Source: Paenibacillus graminis (GTDB lineage: Bacteria; Bacillota; Bacilli; Paenibacillales; Paenibacillaceae). From it: DNA of 64,000 nt. A model generated the notes under the pieces. The model was not told the origin of the DNA. It saw nothing but the letters and a program-made list of their open reading frames with translations, and did no database searches. Location of the stretch: positions 3,038,001 to 3,102,000 of the forward strand of contig NZ_CP009287.1 in assembly GCF_000758705.1 (NCBI RefSeq). The letters are read 5' to 3'. The translations under genes and the position numbers were made by a program. Positions 1 through 8,170 of the stretch are shown here, piece by piece; within the stretch, counting starts at the first letter, position 1; each line of letters opens with the position of its first letter.

Positions 1-34
1 TAACAAGTGCGAGCTGAATATCCTTTTTTTTCAT
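1..34 (-). CDS. 5' end of an unidentified gene (partial)
   Basis: The minus strand shows an AAGGGAAG ribosome binding site and an ATG at 34-32 followed by eleven open codons (MKKKDIQLALV) that run off the window edge. It is divergent from the YjcZ-type peptide. Too little is present to name it; the good spacing of the binding site is the main reason to believe it is real. Confidence 0.45.
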   Translation of the reverse strand, partial: MKKKDIQLALV

Positions 35-227
35 TTCGTCACTTCCCTTGCTTCTATCTCTAAAATTACTTTGTATTAATTATTTAAACCGGATTAGCAA
101 TCATTAACAGTCATGAAAGTTACATCTTTGTTATTATTTATGCATAGCCAAATGGACCTGGAGAAAAAGCAGGTAGGTCTAAATATATTTCTTTTTCATG
201 TATGCCCAAGCGTATGGCGTTAATCCG

Positions 228-236
228 CATATTTTA
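228..236 (+). promoter_or_regulatory. possible sigma-K -10 element
   Basis: CATATTTTA fits the late mother-cell sigma-K -10 pattern CATANNNTA, about 33 bp before the YjcZ-type start. No clear AC-containing -35 is seen at the expected distance, so this is weak. It fits what is known of yjcZ-like genes, which are made late in sporulation. Confidence 0.3.
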
Positions 237-268
237 AGCTGTACTCTATTTTAAGGAGGAATTAGATT

Positions 269-382
269 ATGGGTGAAAATGTTGGCGGATACGGCGGCGG
301 ATACGGTGCTTTTACTTCTACCGGAGCGATTTTGGTTCTGTTCATTTTGCTGGTGATCATCTCTAAAACTATTCTGCTGTAA
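269..382 (+). CDS. YjcZ-family sporulation peptide
   Basis: This is a 37-residue peptide with a Gly/Tyr-rich head (GGYGGGYGAF) followed by one hydrophobic segment (residues about 19-31) and a short tail. This is the hallmark layout of the YjcZ/SscA-like small sporulation proteins of Bacillus and Paenibacillus, thought to sit in spore or mother-cell membranes. A strong AAGGAGG lies 9 bp before the ATG. It is monocistronic, ending before the hairpin at 429-462. The family call rests on composition and length. Confidence 0.85.
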   Translation: MGENVGGYGGGYGAFTSTGAILVLFILLVIISKTILL

Positions 383-428
383 GCTTCATTACTGCAACTC
401 ACTGCTAACGCTCATTGCAACTGCAAGC

Positions 429-462
429 CAAAAACCGCCAGCTTGGGAGCTGGCGGTTTTTG
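429..462. terminator. bidirectional rho-independent terminator
   Basis: Perfect arms CCGCCAGCT / AGCTGGCGG with a short loop, flanked by A5 and T5 runs. It separates the YjcZ-type peptide (+) from the converging ABC transporter gene (-) and can serve both. Confidence 0.85.
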
Positions 463-479
463 GCTGAGGCCAGACGGGA

Positions 480-2198
480 TTACCCGGTGGCTCCCGCCAG
501 ATCTTTTTCCAAAGTATAAAAACCTCTGAATCTGCCCCCATGCTTAAGCAGCTCCTCCAGACTTCCCATCTCAGCGATCTTTCCATTCTCCATATAAATA
601 ATCTGGTCGTATAAGCCAAGCAGATCCTCATTCATATTATGAGTGATTGTAATCAGGGTCAGCTCGTTAAGCTTCAGCAATCTGCTCTCGATTTCATAAG
701 CGGTCTGCATATCAATAGCCGAGGTGCCTTCATCCAGGACCAGAATCGGCTTATTGCGGATCAATGCCCGGGCGACGGCAATCCGCTGCCGCTGGCCTCC
801 CGACAGCTGCAAACCGTTCTCTCCGACAGGGGAGAGCAGGCCATCCGGTGTATTCTGTAAAAACTTATGAATTCCGCTGGTGTGAAGGGCCGTATCCAGC
901 ATTTGCTCCGAAAACTCCTCATGCAGGCATATATTGTGCCTGATATCGGAATCAAACATATACACATTCTGATGGATGGTGGAGACCATTTGCTGCAGCT
1001 TCTCCCTGTCAAGCCGTTTCAAATCGGTGCCGTCAAGCGCAATGGAACCATCAAAGCGATCATAATATCCCGTCAACAATTTGACCAAGGTTGATTTCCC
1101 GCAGCCGCTGGGACCCACCAGCGCGTATTTTTTCCCTTTCTCCAGACTAAGGGAAATATCTTGTATTACCGGATTTCCTTGTTTGTAGCTAAACTGCAGA
1201 TGCCTGGCCTCCAATGTGCTGTGAAATACAGGAGTAAGTCCCTCGGCATCCGGCTCATGTTTCTCTTCGCTGAACAAATCGATGCGTTCCTGAACAGGCT
1301 TGATCCCCTGGATTTTGGGGAGATTCTCCATGATGGCCAGCACTGGCCCCACAAAGCCGCCGCTTAGCTGAACCAGGGCGACCAGGCTTCCGGCGGACAG
1401 ATTGCCGGTAATGATCAGATAGGCGGCGATAAAAACAACCGCAAACTGTGTCAGAATCGCCAAAGTATGGGACACGCTTTCGTTGAAGGCGAACAGCCGG
1501 TCAGCGGCAAACCGGACCCCGGCGGCCCGGTGGTTTTGCTGTTTGAAGGTCTGCTCGGCATACCTGCCCATAGCATAGGATGTAATCACCTCGTACCCGG
1601 ATAATAAATCCTTCAGGCTTGCGGTGAACGCGGACATTTGGCTGGAGACTTCACTTTGCTTATGCTGCAGCGCTTTGCCGAATAGGGAAGGAATGGCAAA
1701 CATGAGCACCATGCATCCAATCAAGATCACAGTCACCAGGGGGCTGAGATAGAGCAATATCCCCAAAGAAACAGCAAATACTACTACGTTCTGCAGAACC
1801 TGCAGCATAGGCTGGATATAGTTGTCCTCCAGCAGCTTAATATCATTGGTGAGCGCGGACAAATAATCAGCGGTATTGGTTGCTGAGAAGGTTTCGGCCT
1901 TCTGCCGGAACACACCGCGAAACACCCGCCCGCGCAGTGTAATCGTCACATTGCGGATCAGCGCTTTGCTGCACAGCGAATAGATCAGTCCGAACAATCC
2001 CAAAAGCAGCAAATAAACAACCGACAGCAGCAGAATTTCCCGGAAAAGCTGTTTGTCTCCCTGCAAAGCAGCATCAATCACCTTTTGCAGGATCAGGGCA
2101 ATAAGCACTCCCGCTGCTGAGGTGAGAATACTGCATAACAGTGTAATGGTAAGCAGTACTTTGTGCTCGCGGACCGCTTGTTTCATAACATTTTCCAC
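480..2198 (-). CDS. ABC transporter, fused permease and ATP-binding protein
   Basis: A 572-residue half-transporter of the type I exporter class. Residues about 15-290 hold six membrane segments and residues 330-560 the nucleotide-binding domain. Walker A is GPSGCGKST, the Q-loop and the LSGGQRQRIAVARA signature are intact, and Walker B reads ILVLDEGTSAID (the usual DEATSA here is DEGTSA, with the catalytic Glu kept). Such half-transporters dimerise to export drugs, lipids or peptides; the substrate cannot be read from sequence. The ArsR-type regulator lies just upstream in the same direction, but a terminator between them implies a separate promoter. Confidence 0.9.
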   Translation of the reverse strand: MENVMKQAVREHKVLLTITLLCSILTSAAGVLIALILQKVIDAALQGDKQLFREILLLSVVYLLLLGLFGLIYSLCSKALIRNVTITLRGRVFRGVFRQKAETFSATNTADYLSALTNDIKLLEDNYIQPMLQVLQNVVVFAVSLGILLYLSPLVTVILIGCMVLMFAIPSLFGKALQHKQSEVSSQMSAFTASLKDLLSGYEVITSYAMGRYAEQTFKQQNHRAAGVRFAADRLFAFNESVSHTLAILTQFAVVFIAAYLIITGNLSAGSLVALVQLSGGFVGPVLAIMENLPKIQGIKPVQERIDLFSEEKHEPDAEGLTPVFHSTLEARHLQFSYKQGNPVIQDISLSLEKGKKYALVGPSGCGKSTLVKLLTGYYDRFDGSIALDGTDLKRLDREKLQQMVSTIHQNVYMFDSDIRHNICLHEEFSEQMLDTALHTSGIHKFLQNTPDGLLSPVGENGLQLSGGQRQRIAVARALIRNKPILVLDEGTSAIDMQTAYEIESRLLKLNELTLITITHNMNEDLLGLYDQIIYMENGKIAEMGSLEELLKHGGRFRGFYTLEKDLAGATG

Positions 2199-2260
2199 TC
2201 CTTAAGTTAGATGGCGGTAAAACAACAAATGAAATATACCATATAAATTAGATTATGGTC

Positions 2261-2274
2261 AAACTAATTAGTTT
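2261..2274. promoter_or_regulatory. palindromic operator candidate
   Basis: AAACTAATTAGTTT is a perfect 14-bp palindrome about 63 bp before the ABC transporter start. A related TTAATTAGTG element lies just before the regulator gene (3391-3400). A dimeric ArsR-type regulator encoded next door is the obvious candidate to bind both. Binding is inferred. Confidence 0.45.
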
Positions 2275-2293
2275 AATATCGAATATTTGATTA

Positions 2294-2322
2294 TAAAAAA
2301 AACTCCCCGCAGCCTTGCGGGA
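2294..2322 (-). terminator. terminator of the ArsR-type regulator gene
   Basis: On the minus strand CCCGC/GCGGG arms are followed by GAG and a run of eight T, starting 13 bp past the regulator stop codon. Confidence 0.75.
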
Positions 2323-2334
2323 AGCCGTTTATTT

Positions 2335-3378
2335 TCACAGCAGATACCGTTCCAGTTCATCAATCAAAAGCCTTATATTGTCCGTCTCCAAATGGTAGTG
2401 GACTTTACTGTTTTTTTTGTCAATACCCACCATTCCGCTAGCCAACAGCACATTCATATGATGGGACACTGTAGCAGCCGACAACCCTAACTGTTCCGCG
2501 ATCTCCAGATTGTATTTGGGACTGGCCTTCAGTGAAGATAGTATCTGCAGTTTGCTGTTGTCGGCAAGCGCCTTTAATCTCATAAGCAGGTATTCTTTGG
2601 GATCGGCAATATGGTTACCGGAGATGGGGAGTAAATCCACATACAATCCGCAATAACATTGTGAGACGTACACCGCCTGACCCAGAGGCATGATCAAAGC
2701 GGGATGGAGAGTACTACTCTGGCTGAAAAACTCGACGAGCTTTAGAAACCCCTCATCGCCGTTCTTATGAATCGATTGCACTAACTTGGGAATCAGCTTG
2801 CCAAGCGGCTTTTCGACCTCTTTGCAGGCCTGTTCAAAAGCGGGAAGATTTCTGCTCACCGCACTTACCAGTGCCAACATGTGTTTACGGGGCTGCTGCA
2901 GCAAGCTCATCAGCTTCCATTTCACACCTTCCTCAAACGGATACTCCTCAAGAAAGCTAATGATCTCATCCAATGAACGTACATTAAGGTGCGTATCCTC
3001 AATAGCAGAACTGTGCTGCTCACTGTGTTCCGAGATCAATACTTGAAGCAGTGCCTCCCTGATCCGGTCTTCAGACACTTTCTCAAGCTCCGTAAGCCAG
3101 TTGGCATTTTCACACAGCAGAGCCAGCAGCACAGAGAAATACGTCTGATCCGTAAAAAACAGGCGGTCACTGTCCTCAGTGATTTGATGTTTTTGAAAGG
3201 CCTGGATGTACTTGTCGATGATCTTCAGATTTTTATTGTAAAAGGCCTCGCCGTCTATGCCAAGTTTGTCCAGCTCCATGATCGTCTGTTCCTTATGCTG
3301 TTCCCTGTTGCTGCTGACATAAAGCAAGCCCATGGTTTCAAAAAGAGGATCGAGCTGTTCCCGGATATCGAGGTTCAT
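2335..3378 (-). CDS. ArsR-type winged-helix transcriptional regulator
   Basis: A 347-residue protein. The last 75 residues form a winged helix of the ArsR/HTH_20 type (DNSKLQILSSL, then LEIAEQLGLSAATVSHHMNV as recognition helix, then a wing with KNSKVHYHLE). The preceding 270 residues are a helical region seen in the larger Paenibacillus members of this family and have no clear ligand motif. GGAGG sits 7 bp before the ATG. It probably controls itself and the adjacent ABC exporter through the CTAATTAG elements; this is inference from neighbourhood. Confidence 0.85.
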   Translation of the reverse strand: MNLDIREQLDPLFETMGLLYVSSNREQHKEQTIMELDKLGIDGEAFYNKNLKIIDKYIQAFQKHQITEDSDRLFFTDQTYFSVLLALLCENANWLTELEKVSEDRIREALLQVLISEHSEQHSSAIEDTHLNVRSLDEIISFLEEYPFEEGVKWKLMSLLQQPRKHMLALVSAVSRNLPAFEQACKEVEKPLGKLIPKLVQSIHKNGDEGFLKLVEFFSQSSTLHPALIMPLGQAVYVSQCYCGLYVDLLPISGNHIADPKEYLLMRLKALADNSKLQILSSLKASPKYNLEIAEQLGLSAATVSHHMNVLLASGMVGIDKKNSKVHYHLETDNIRLLIDELERYLL

Positions 3379-3476
3379 GGCGCCTCCAATTTAATTAGTG
3401 AAATTTGGTGTTCATCTAATCTATTATATGTCTATGGAAGTGCCTTTTCAAGCGGATTTCCAAATGCTTAGACCCG

Positions 3477-3995
<519 letters not shown>

Positions 3996-4019
3996 TTAAA
4001 CGGGTTGCTCCTTTTAAAA

Positions 4020-4472
4020 TTAATAAATTCTTTTGTTTCCTTTTTTTACAAATTCCCAGTCTTTTTCTATATTTTTTCTTGCTCTTTGGAGCAGAGTGAA
4101 CATGGTTTCTAATTCTCTTTCGGAAAATCCCTCTAGTGCAACCCGATTGGAATGATCATTTTCTCTTTTAATAAAAGGATAAACATGCTGCCCTTTCTCT
4201 GTAGGAAAGAGCTTTTTATTTTTTTTGTTGTGCTTGTCTTCTTTCTTTTCAATAAAACCGTTAATTTCAAGCTTTTTTATAGCACGGGTTGCTGTTGACC
4301 GGTCTACTTTTATCATCTCAGCTAACTTTTCTTGGATGATTCCCGGGTTTTCACATATTCGCACAAGGTACAAATACTGCCCTTTTGTAAGGTCATATTC
4401 TTTGAATTCTATATTGCTCAAAGAATCCAGTGCCCTTGCTATCATTCCAATTTCCCGAAGAATTTCCTTCAT
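4020..4472 (-). CDS. MarR-family regulator, YybA-like
   Basis: A 150-residue MarR protein: helical dimer part at both ends and a winged helix in the middle (QEKLAEMIKVDRSTATRAI, wing KKEDKHNKKNKKLF). AAGGAG lies 8 bp before the ATG. It heads the operon with paiA, the same order as yybA-paiA in B. subtilis, and two TTGCA-type palindromes lie just upstream of its start. Autorepression with release by a small ligand is typical of MarR proteins and is inferred here. Confidence 0.88.
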   Translation of the reverse strand: MKEILREIGMIARALDSLSNIEFKEYDLTKGQYLYLVRICENPGIIQEKLAEMIKVDRSTATRAIKKLEINGFIEKKEDKHNKKNKKLFPTEKGQHVYPFIKRENDHSNRVALEGFSERELETMFTLLQRARKNIEKDWEFVKKGNKRIY

Positions 4473-4494
4473 TATTTAACTCCTTAGCAGATAT

Positions 4495-4563
4495 TTTTGT
4501 TGCAAATACAATAAAAGAGGGCAGATTAAATTTAACCTAACTTTATTGCATTTGCAACAAAAA
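4495..4563. promoter_or_regulatory. twin MarR-type operators in a large inverted repeat
   Basis: Two arms of about 21 bp (4495-4515 and 4542-4563) are inverted copies with one mismatch. Each holds a TTGCA-centred near-palindrome: TTGCAAATACAA at 4500-4511 and TTGCATTTGCAA at 4546-4557, with centres 46 bp apart. They lie 23-91 bp before the MarR start, the place expected for autoregulation. Confidence 0.7.
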
Positions 4564-4720
4564 ATAATTTTGCCACTTCACTGTTTGCTGTATAGATTGA
4601 ACTTGTGATTGTTCTATTTCGGGATGGGTCGTGACTACAGAGAATGTTTGAACTTCCGGCCACTGTTGTCTGGATATCTCTTGGTTTCTTTTTTATCCCA
4701 GCGTAAGAATATCTTACTTG

Positions 4721-4764
4721 TTGTTTGTAGAACGTATGTTTGGTTATAATACAAACAAATGTTC
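4721..4764 (+). promoter_or_regulatory. SOS promoter with two LexA-type boxes
   Basis: A sigma-A promoter (TTGTTT, 18 bp, TATAAT at 4745-4750) is bracketed by two GAAC-N4-GTTT boxes: GAACGTATGTTT at 4730-4741 and, inverted, AAACAAATGTTC at 4753-4764. Both fit the Firmicute LexA pattern GAAC-N4-GTTY. One lies over the spacer and the other just past the -10, so bound LexA would block transcription of the polymerase operon. Confidence 0.8.
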
Positions 4765-4784
4765 CTGTGGTGGAGGCGGATCTT

Positions 4785-4982
4785 ATGCAGATTCGAGACG
4801 GTCAAATGATCGAAATTGTATATATGGACAAGCTGGGAAACATATCTCAGCGGAAAATTGAAGTTGTGGGAATCAGGGACGGCCGGCTCCGGGCCCATTG
4901 TCTTACTGCCGGAGCACCCCGCGTATTTATTATTGCCAATATCCTCGCTTGGCGGCGGGTAGGAGAGAAGCGCTATGCCTAA
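4785..4982 (+). CDS. small WYL-like protein, first gene of SOS operon
   Basis: A 65-residue basic protein. The pattern IEIVYMD.GN.SQR followed by R.FIIANILAW is like the beta-barrel core of WYL domains, which bind nucleic acid ends or nucleotides, but the protein has no DNA-binding domain; the WYL link is inference. An earlier in-frame ATG at 4740 lies inside the promoter, so ATG 4785 behind TGGAGG is preferred. It overlaps the polymerase start by 8 bp. A second copy with about 60 % identity is at 15041. Confidence 0.7.
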   Translation: MQIRDGQMIEIVYMDKLGNISQRKIEVVGIRDGRLRAHCLTAGAPRVFIIANILAWRRVGEKRYA

Positions 4983-6237
4983 GGATCGTGTCATTCTACT
5001 GTCCGACTGCCAAGCCTTTTATGCCTCGGTGGAGAAAGCCGCCCATCCTGAATATAGAGATAAACCGATCGCCGTAGGAGATCCGTCCAGAATGAACGGC
5101 ATTGTACTGGCAGCCTGCCCGATTGCCAAAGCACAGGGCGTAACGACGGCCTCACGTGTAGGTGAAGCTTTAGCAAAATGCCCGGAGCTAATTGTCATAC
5201 GCCCCCGCATGGGAACTTACATTAAGGTCTCGCTTCTGATCTCGGAAATTTATCGGACCTATACCGATCTGGTGGAACCCTACAGCATCGATGAGCAGTT
5301 TCTGGATGTCACAGGCTCTCTTGCTTACTTTGGAGGGTCATTGAAAGACATGATTCAAAAAATCCAGCACCATGTTTTGCTGTCGACAGGCGTCTGGACC
5401 CGGATAGGCATTGGTTCCACTAAAGTCATGGCCAAAATGGCGACGGATAATTACGCCAAAAAGATGAAGGAAGGGATATACGAGCTTACCTTTAACCAGT
5501 TGGAGTCCACCCTTTGGAGACTGCCGGTTCAGGATATGTTTATGGTGGCGTCTAGAATGACCAAGAATTTTTGGCGCATGGGTATATCCACAATCGGAGA
5601 CATTGCACGAATGGAGCTGCCGGAGTTTAAGCAGCGAATGCGAACCACCATGGGCAAGCAGAGCGATATCCAGGCAGAATATTATTGGCAAACCGCGCGC
5701 GGGCTCGATCCTAGTCCCGTAGTTACAGGAATACGGCATCAGATCAAGTCCGTGGGGCATGGCAAGGCCCTGCGCTGGAATTTATATACCCGGCTGACGG
5801 ATATCGAGGTTGTGCTGCTTGAGCTTGTCATCGAGGTGTGCCAGCGGGCACGGCGGTATCGTTACATGGGGGCGGTGGTCTCTATTTCCGTTTTGGAGAC
5901 AGACGGAGAGAGCTCATGCTCTTATGAGCGCCAGATGACATTGCCCGAGCCTTCATCGTTGACGCATGAAGTGGCCGCAGCGGCGCTTACATTATTCATG
6001 GACAACTGGTCCGGGCTGCCGGTGGGGCGCTTAGCCATAACGTTGTCCCGCCTTTCGGATGACGGGGTGATCCAGCTTACGCTGTTCGATGACCGGGTCC
6101 GCTCTTACAACAAGGAACGCGCAATCGACGGAATTAAAGCCCGGTATGGAAATCAAGCCCTCATCAGGGCTTCATCTTTACTTGAATCCGGAGTTGCCCG
6201 GGAGAGAGCTGAACAGATTGGGGGTCATTATAGATGA
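4975..6237 (+). CDS. Y-family DNA polymerase, UvrX/YqjW type
   Basis: A 420-residue translesion polymerase. The first metal ligand lies in LLSDCQAFYASVEK (D11) and the second pair in YSIDEQFLDVTG (D106, E107), so the catalytic triad is complete. The thumb and little-finger regions follow (IGIGSTKVMAKMA, then WRMGISTIGDIA). It is closer to SOS-induced UvrX/YqjW of Bacillus than to housekeeping DinB. Its start overlaps the upstream gene and its stop overlaps the next start (ATGA), so the three genes are translationally coupled under LexA control. The role is error-prone bypass of DNA damage. Confidence 0.9.
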   Translation: MPKDRVILLSDCQAFYASVEKAAHPEYRDKPIAVGDPSRMNGIVLAACPIAKAQGVTTASRVGEALAKCPELIVIRPRMGTYIKVSLLISEIYRTYTDLVEPYSIDEQFLDVTGSLAYFGGSLKDMIQKIQHHVLLSTGVWTRIGIGSTKVMAKMATDNYAKKMKEGIYELTFNQLESTLWRLPVQDMFMVASRMTKNFWRMGISTIGDIARMELPEFKQRMRTTMGKQSDIQAEYYWQTARGLDPSPVVTGIRHQIKSVGHGKALRWNLYTRLTDIEVVLLELVIEVCQRARRYRYMGAVVSISVLETDGESSCSYERQMTLPEPSSLTHEVAAAALTLFMDNWSGLPVGRLAITLSRLSDDGVIQLTLFDDRVRSYNKERAIDGIKARYGNQALIRASSLLESGVARERAEQIGGHYR

Positions 6238-6707
6238 GCAAACTCGACGGCAATGAACGCTGGAAAACGAAAATGATTATGACCGAGCATGTTGAGCAGT
6301 TCGAGGGGCAGCAGCGTGATGCCGGAGGTAAAATGATAACGATTGAAGAGAGGACGATGGTCCGTGACCTTATCCTGCTCCCTTACATGGATACTATGGT
6401 TAGCAAGAGCCTCAAGGAGCTTGAGCACTCCGGCAACATTCTGAAACGCGCCTATTCGATGGCCGGCCAAGCCATCCAGCGCCGGATCATGCAGGATACC
6501 TATCAGCTGCAAAAAGAGCTGAAGCAGCGGAATATCAGAGTGCTGGCGGATGAGCAGGAGGAATTTTTGGTGTATTACAAAATCTTTTGCCGGGGATACC
6601 AGGAACGCTTTGGGCTAACCCGTGATGTGATGCGGACAGAGATCAGCTTAAGGCTGACCCAATATACAGCCGACCTTGGGTCGGTGTTAAGAGATCATCT
6701 AAAATAG
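6234..6707 (+). CDS. SOS polymerase-associated protein, YolD-like in context
   Basis: A 157-residue, highly charged, mostly helical protein. Its start NERWKTKMIMTEHVEQF recalls the opening of YolD-like proteins (KW..MMLPEH), which are encoded next to UvrX/YqjW in Bacillus, but the rest does not match what I know of that family. Coupled to the polymerase by ATGA overlap and followed by a terminator. A copy of the same length at 15564 is interrupted by a stop codon. It is likely a partner or regulator of the polymerase; the function is not shown by sequence. Confidence 0.7.
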   Translation: MSKLDGNERWKTKMIMTEHVEQFEGQQRDAGGKMITIEERTMVRDLILLPYMDTMVSKSLKELEHSGNILKRAYSMAGQAIQRRIMQDTYQLQKELKQRNIRVLADEQEEFLVYYKIFCRGYQERFGLTRDVMRTEISLRLTQYTADLGSVLRDHLK

Positions 6708-6711
6708 AAAG

Positions 6712-6737
6712 AACCCCGCCAATCGCTGGCGGGGTTT
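6712..6737 (+). terminator. terminator of the SOS polymerase operon
   Basis: AACCCCGCCA / TGGCGGGGTT arms with a 5-nt loop, 5 bp after the stop codon, with T-rich tails on both strands. Confidence 0.85.
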
Positions 6738-6890
6738 CTTCGCACGTACTTGAAGTAACCCCGTCTGATGGGGCTAATTCTGTAGTAAATAAGTACTATA
6801 CGTTAGTCCTCTTTCCGATATATAATTAATGCATTGAATGAAAATTATGTCAGGCGGTGCTGTGTGTTGTCATGGGAACCTTTTGGATAT

Positions 6891-7499
6891 ATGGCATTTT
6901 CAACAATTGAAACCCTTTCGGTGTATTGTCTCATAATGTCGCTGTTCAGGTTTAAATTTATGAATTATATTTGGCAAGCCTTATTCATGGTGCTTCTCAT
7001 TAATCTGCAGAGTTATATCATGCGCAATGAATTTTCACTTTCATACCTTGTTCCGCTGATTACGATTTTGCTGTTTGCAATCTTTTTTAAGGCTGTGGTG
7101 AAGATCCCCTTAATCTGGTCCTTAATTGTAACGGTGTTGGGTTATGTGGCATACGCTTTTTTGCAAACCGGCTTGGCCAAGCTGCTATTCGGATCTATTG
7201 CAGCTGCTCAAGGAGAGGCTTCGAACGGTTATTTGCTGCAGTTTGCAAGCGGATTAATAACCATTCTTTTGTCAGTATTACTGTATAAAATCGGTTGGGG
7301 ATTTAAGTTCGATTTTGAACGGCTCCGTTTTAAATTCGAAGATATGCTGATGGTCTTATTAATCATAATCTTCCTGGTCTCCGTTTCGGTCATCTTCTAT
7401 TATAATGATTTGTTCGTGAACATATTGTTTTTTGCTTCAGTCATGATGTTTCTGCTCTACTACGCTATTCGAAAGGAGGCGCAGGAAGACATTGATTGA
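6891..7499 (+). CDS. kinase-less AgrC-like polytopic membrane protein
   Basis: About 202 residues, nearly all membrane. Six or seven hydrophobic segments are visible (IETLSVYCLIMSLF, YIWQALFMVLL, YLVPLITILLFAIFF, WSLIVTVLGYVAYAFL, a long LLQFASGLITILLSVLLY, MLMVLLIIIFLVSVSVIFYY, VNILFFASVMMFLLYYAI). The protein stops at RKEAQEDID, where an AgrC sensor would enter its dimerisation helix: no His box or ATP-binding domain follows. The start is uncertain: a TTG at 6834 and a GTG at 6864 are in frame, but a TATAAT at 6821-6826 makes the TTG too close to the transcript start. Its stop overlaps the agrB start. Alternatives are an unrelated membrane inhibitor as in LytTR regulatory systems. Confidence 0.7.
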   Translation: MAFSTIETLSVYCLIMSLFRFKFMNYIWQALFMVLLINLQSYIMRNEFSLSYLVPLITILLFAIFFKAVVKIPLIWSLIVTVLGYVAYAFLQTGLAKLLFGSIAAAQGEASNGYLLQFASGLITILLSVLLYKIGWGFKFDFERLRFKFEDMLMVLLIIIFLVSVSVIFYYNDLFVNILFFASVMMFLLYYAIRKEAQEDID

Positions 7500-8022
7500 T
7501 GTTATTTCCACAAGATTGGCAGCCGGAATAAAGAATGTTGTTCCTGACCACCCGGCCTCACACGCCGTGCTTAAGTTTGCAATAGCCGTGGTTCTAAATG
7601 TGCTGTCTATCATCTCGTTGACGTTGTTAATATCTCTATTTACCGGCCGCCTAACTGAAGCTGGGTTGATATTGATTTCATTCGCACTGCTGCGGCAGGT
7701 ATCCGGGGGAGTACACCTTAAATCTGGAACCCAATGTGTAGTCTTCACCACGGCATTATTCACTCTTTTATCCTTTGTGGAGCTGGGTAATGTGTACGTT
7801 CAAGCATTAAACGCTGTAAGTCTGGCCCTTGTACTATGGTTAGCGCCTATAGGAATTGAACGGCAGACTCGTATTCCCAAACGTCATTGGCCAAAACTCA
7901 AAATAGCTGCAGGCATCCTAATTATTTTTAATATGCTGTTCTGTTCAGCAGTAGTTGCAGTAAGCTTCTTCGCGCAGGCTTGTACTCTATTCCTTGCTTG
8001 GAGGGGGGTGAAATCAATATGA
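7492..8022 (+). CDS. agrB: AgrB-type pheromone-processing membrane protease
   Basis: A 176-residue multi-pass protein. RQVSGGVHLKSGTQC holds the AgrB His/Cys pair (H75 and C82, seven residues apart as H77/C84 in S. aureus AgrB). AgrB cuts the AgrD C-terminus and closes the macrocycle. The start is TTG 7492, overlapping the previous stop, with AAGGAGG 13 bp upstream. It overlaps the peptide gene by ATGA. The conserved motif and the partner peptide make the identification firm. Confidence 0.9.
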   Translation: MIDVISTRLAAGIKNVVPDHPASHAVLKFAIAVVLNVLSIISLTLLISLFTGRLTEAGLILISFALLRQVSGGVHLKSGTQCVVFTTALFTLLSFVELGNVYVQALNAVSLALVLWLAPIGIERQTRIPKRHWPKLKIAAGILIIFNMLFCSAVVAVSFFAQACTLFLAWRGVKSI

Positions 8023-8156
8023 TCAAGGATATTCAGCGTAAAGCGGTATATGGGCTGGCGTCTGTTTTGTCAGGAATGGCTGCTTTGGTTGTGCTTGTGA
8101 GCACCAGTATTGTATATATCAACCAGCCGGAAGTGCCCGAAGAACTGCTGAAATAG
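8019..8156 (+). CDS. agrD: AgrD-type cyclic lactone autoinducer precursor
   Basis: A 45-residue peptide: charged start, amphipathic helix (residues 4-27), pheromone core and acidic tail. The segment STSIVYINQPEVPEEL lines up residue for residue with staphylococcal STCDFIMDEVEVPKEL. The ring-forming Cys is Ser30 here, so a five-residue lactone ring S-I-V-Y-I is predicted rather than a thiolactone; the tail NQPEVPEELLK is what AgrB would remove. GGAGGGGGG lies 10 bp before the ATG, which overlaps the agrB stop. Confidence 0.88.
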   Translation: MIKDIQRKAVYGLASVLSGMAALVVLVSTSIVYINQPEVPEELLK

Positions 8157-8170
8157 TTTGGAGGTTTAGC

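Noticed and set aside
4740..4784. Upstream in-frame start for the first WYL-like gene
   Set aside because: The extra codons include the TATAAT box and a LexA-type box, so they lie upstream of the transcript start; the same holds for the second copy at 14996.
6740..6830. LytTR-type direct repeats upstream of the agr-like operon
   Set aside because: I looked for a pair like that at 34306 but found only a single ACGTTAG-like element, so no operator is called there.
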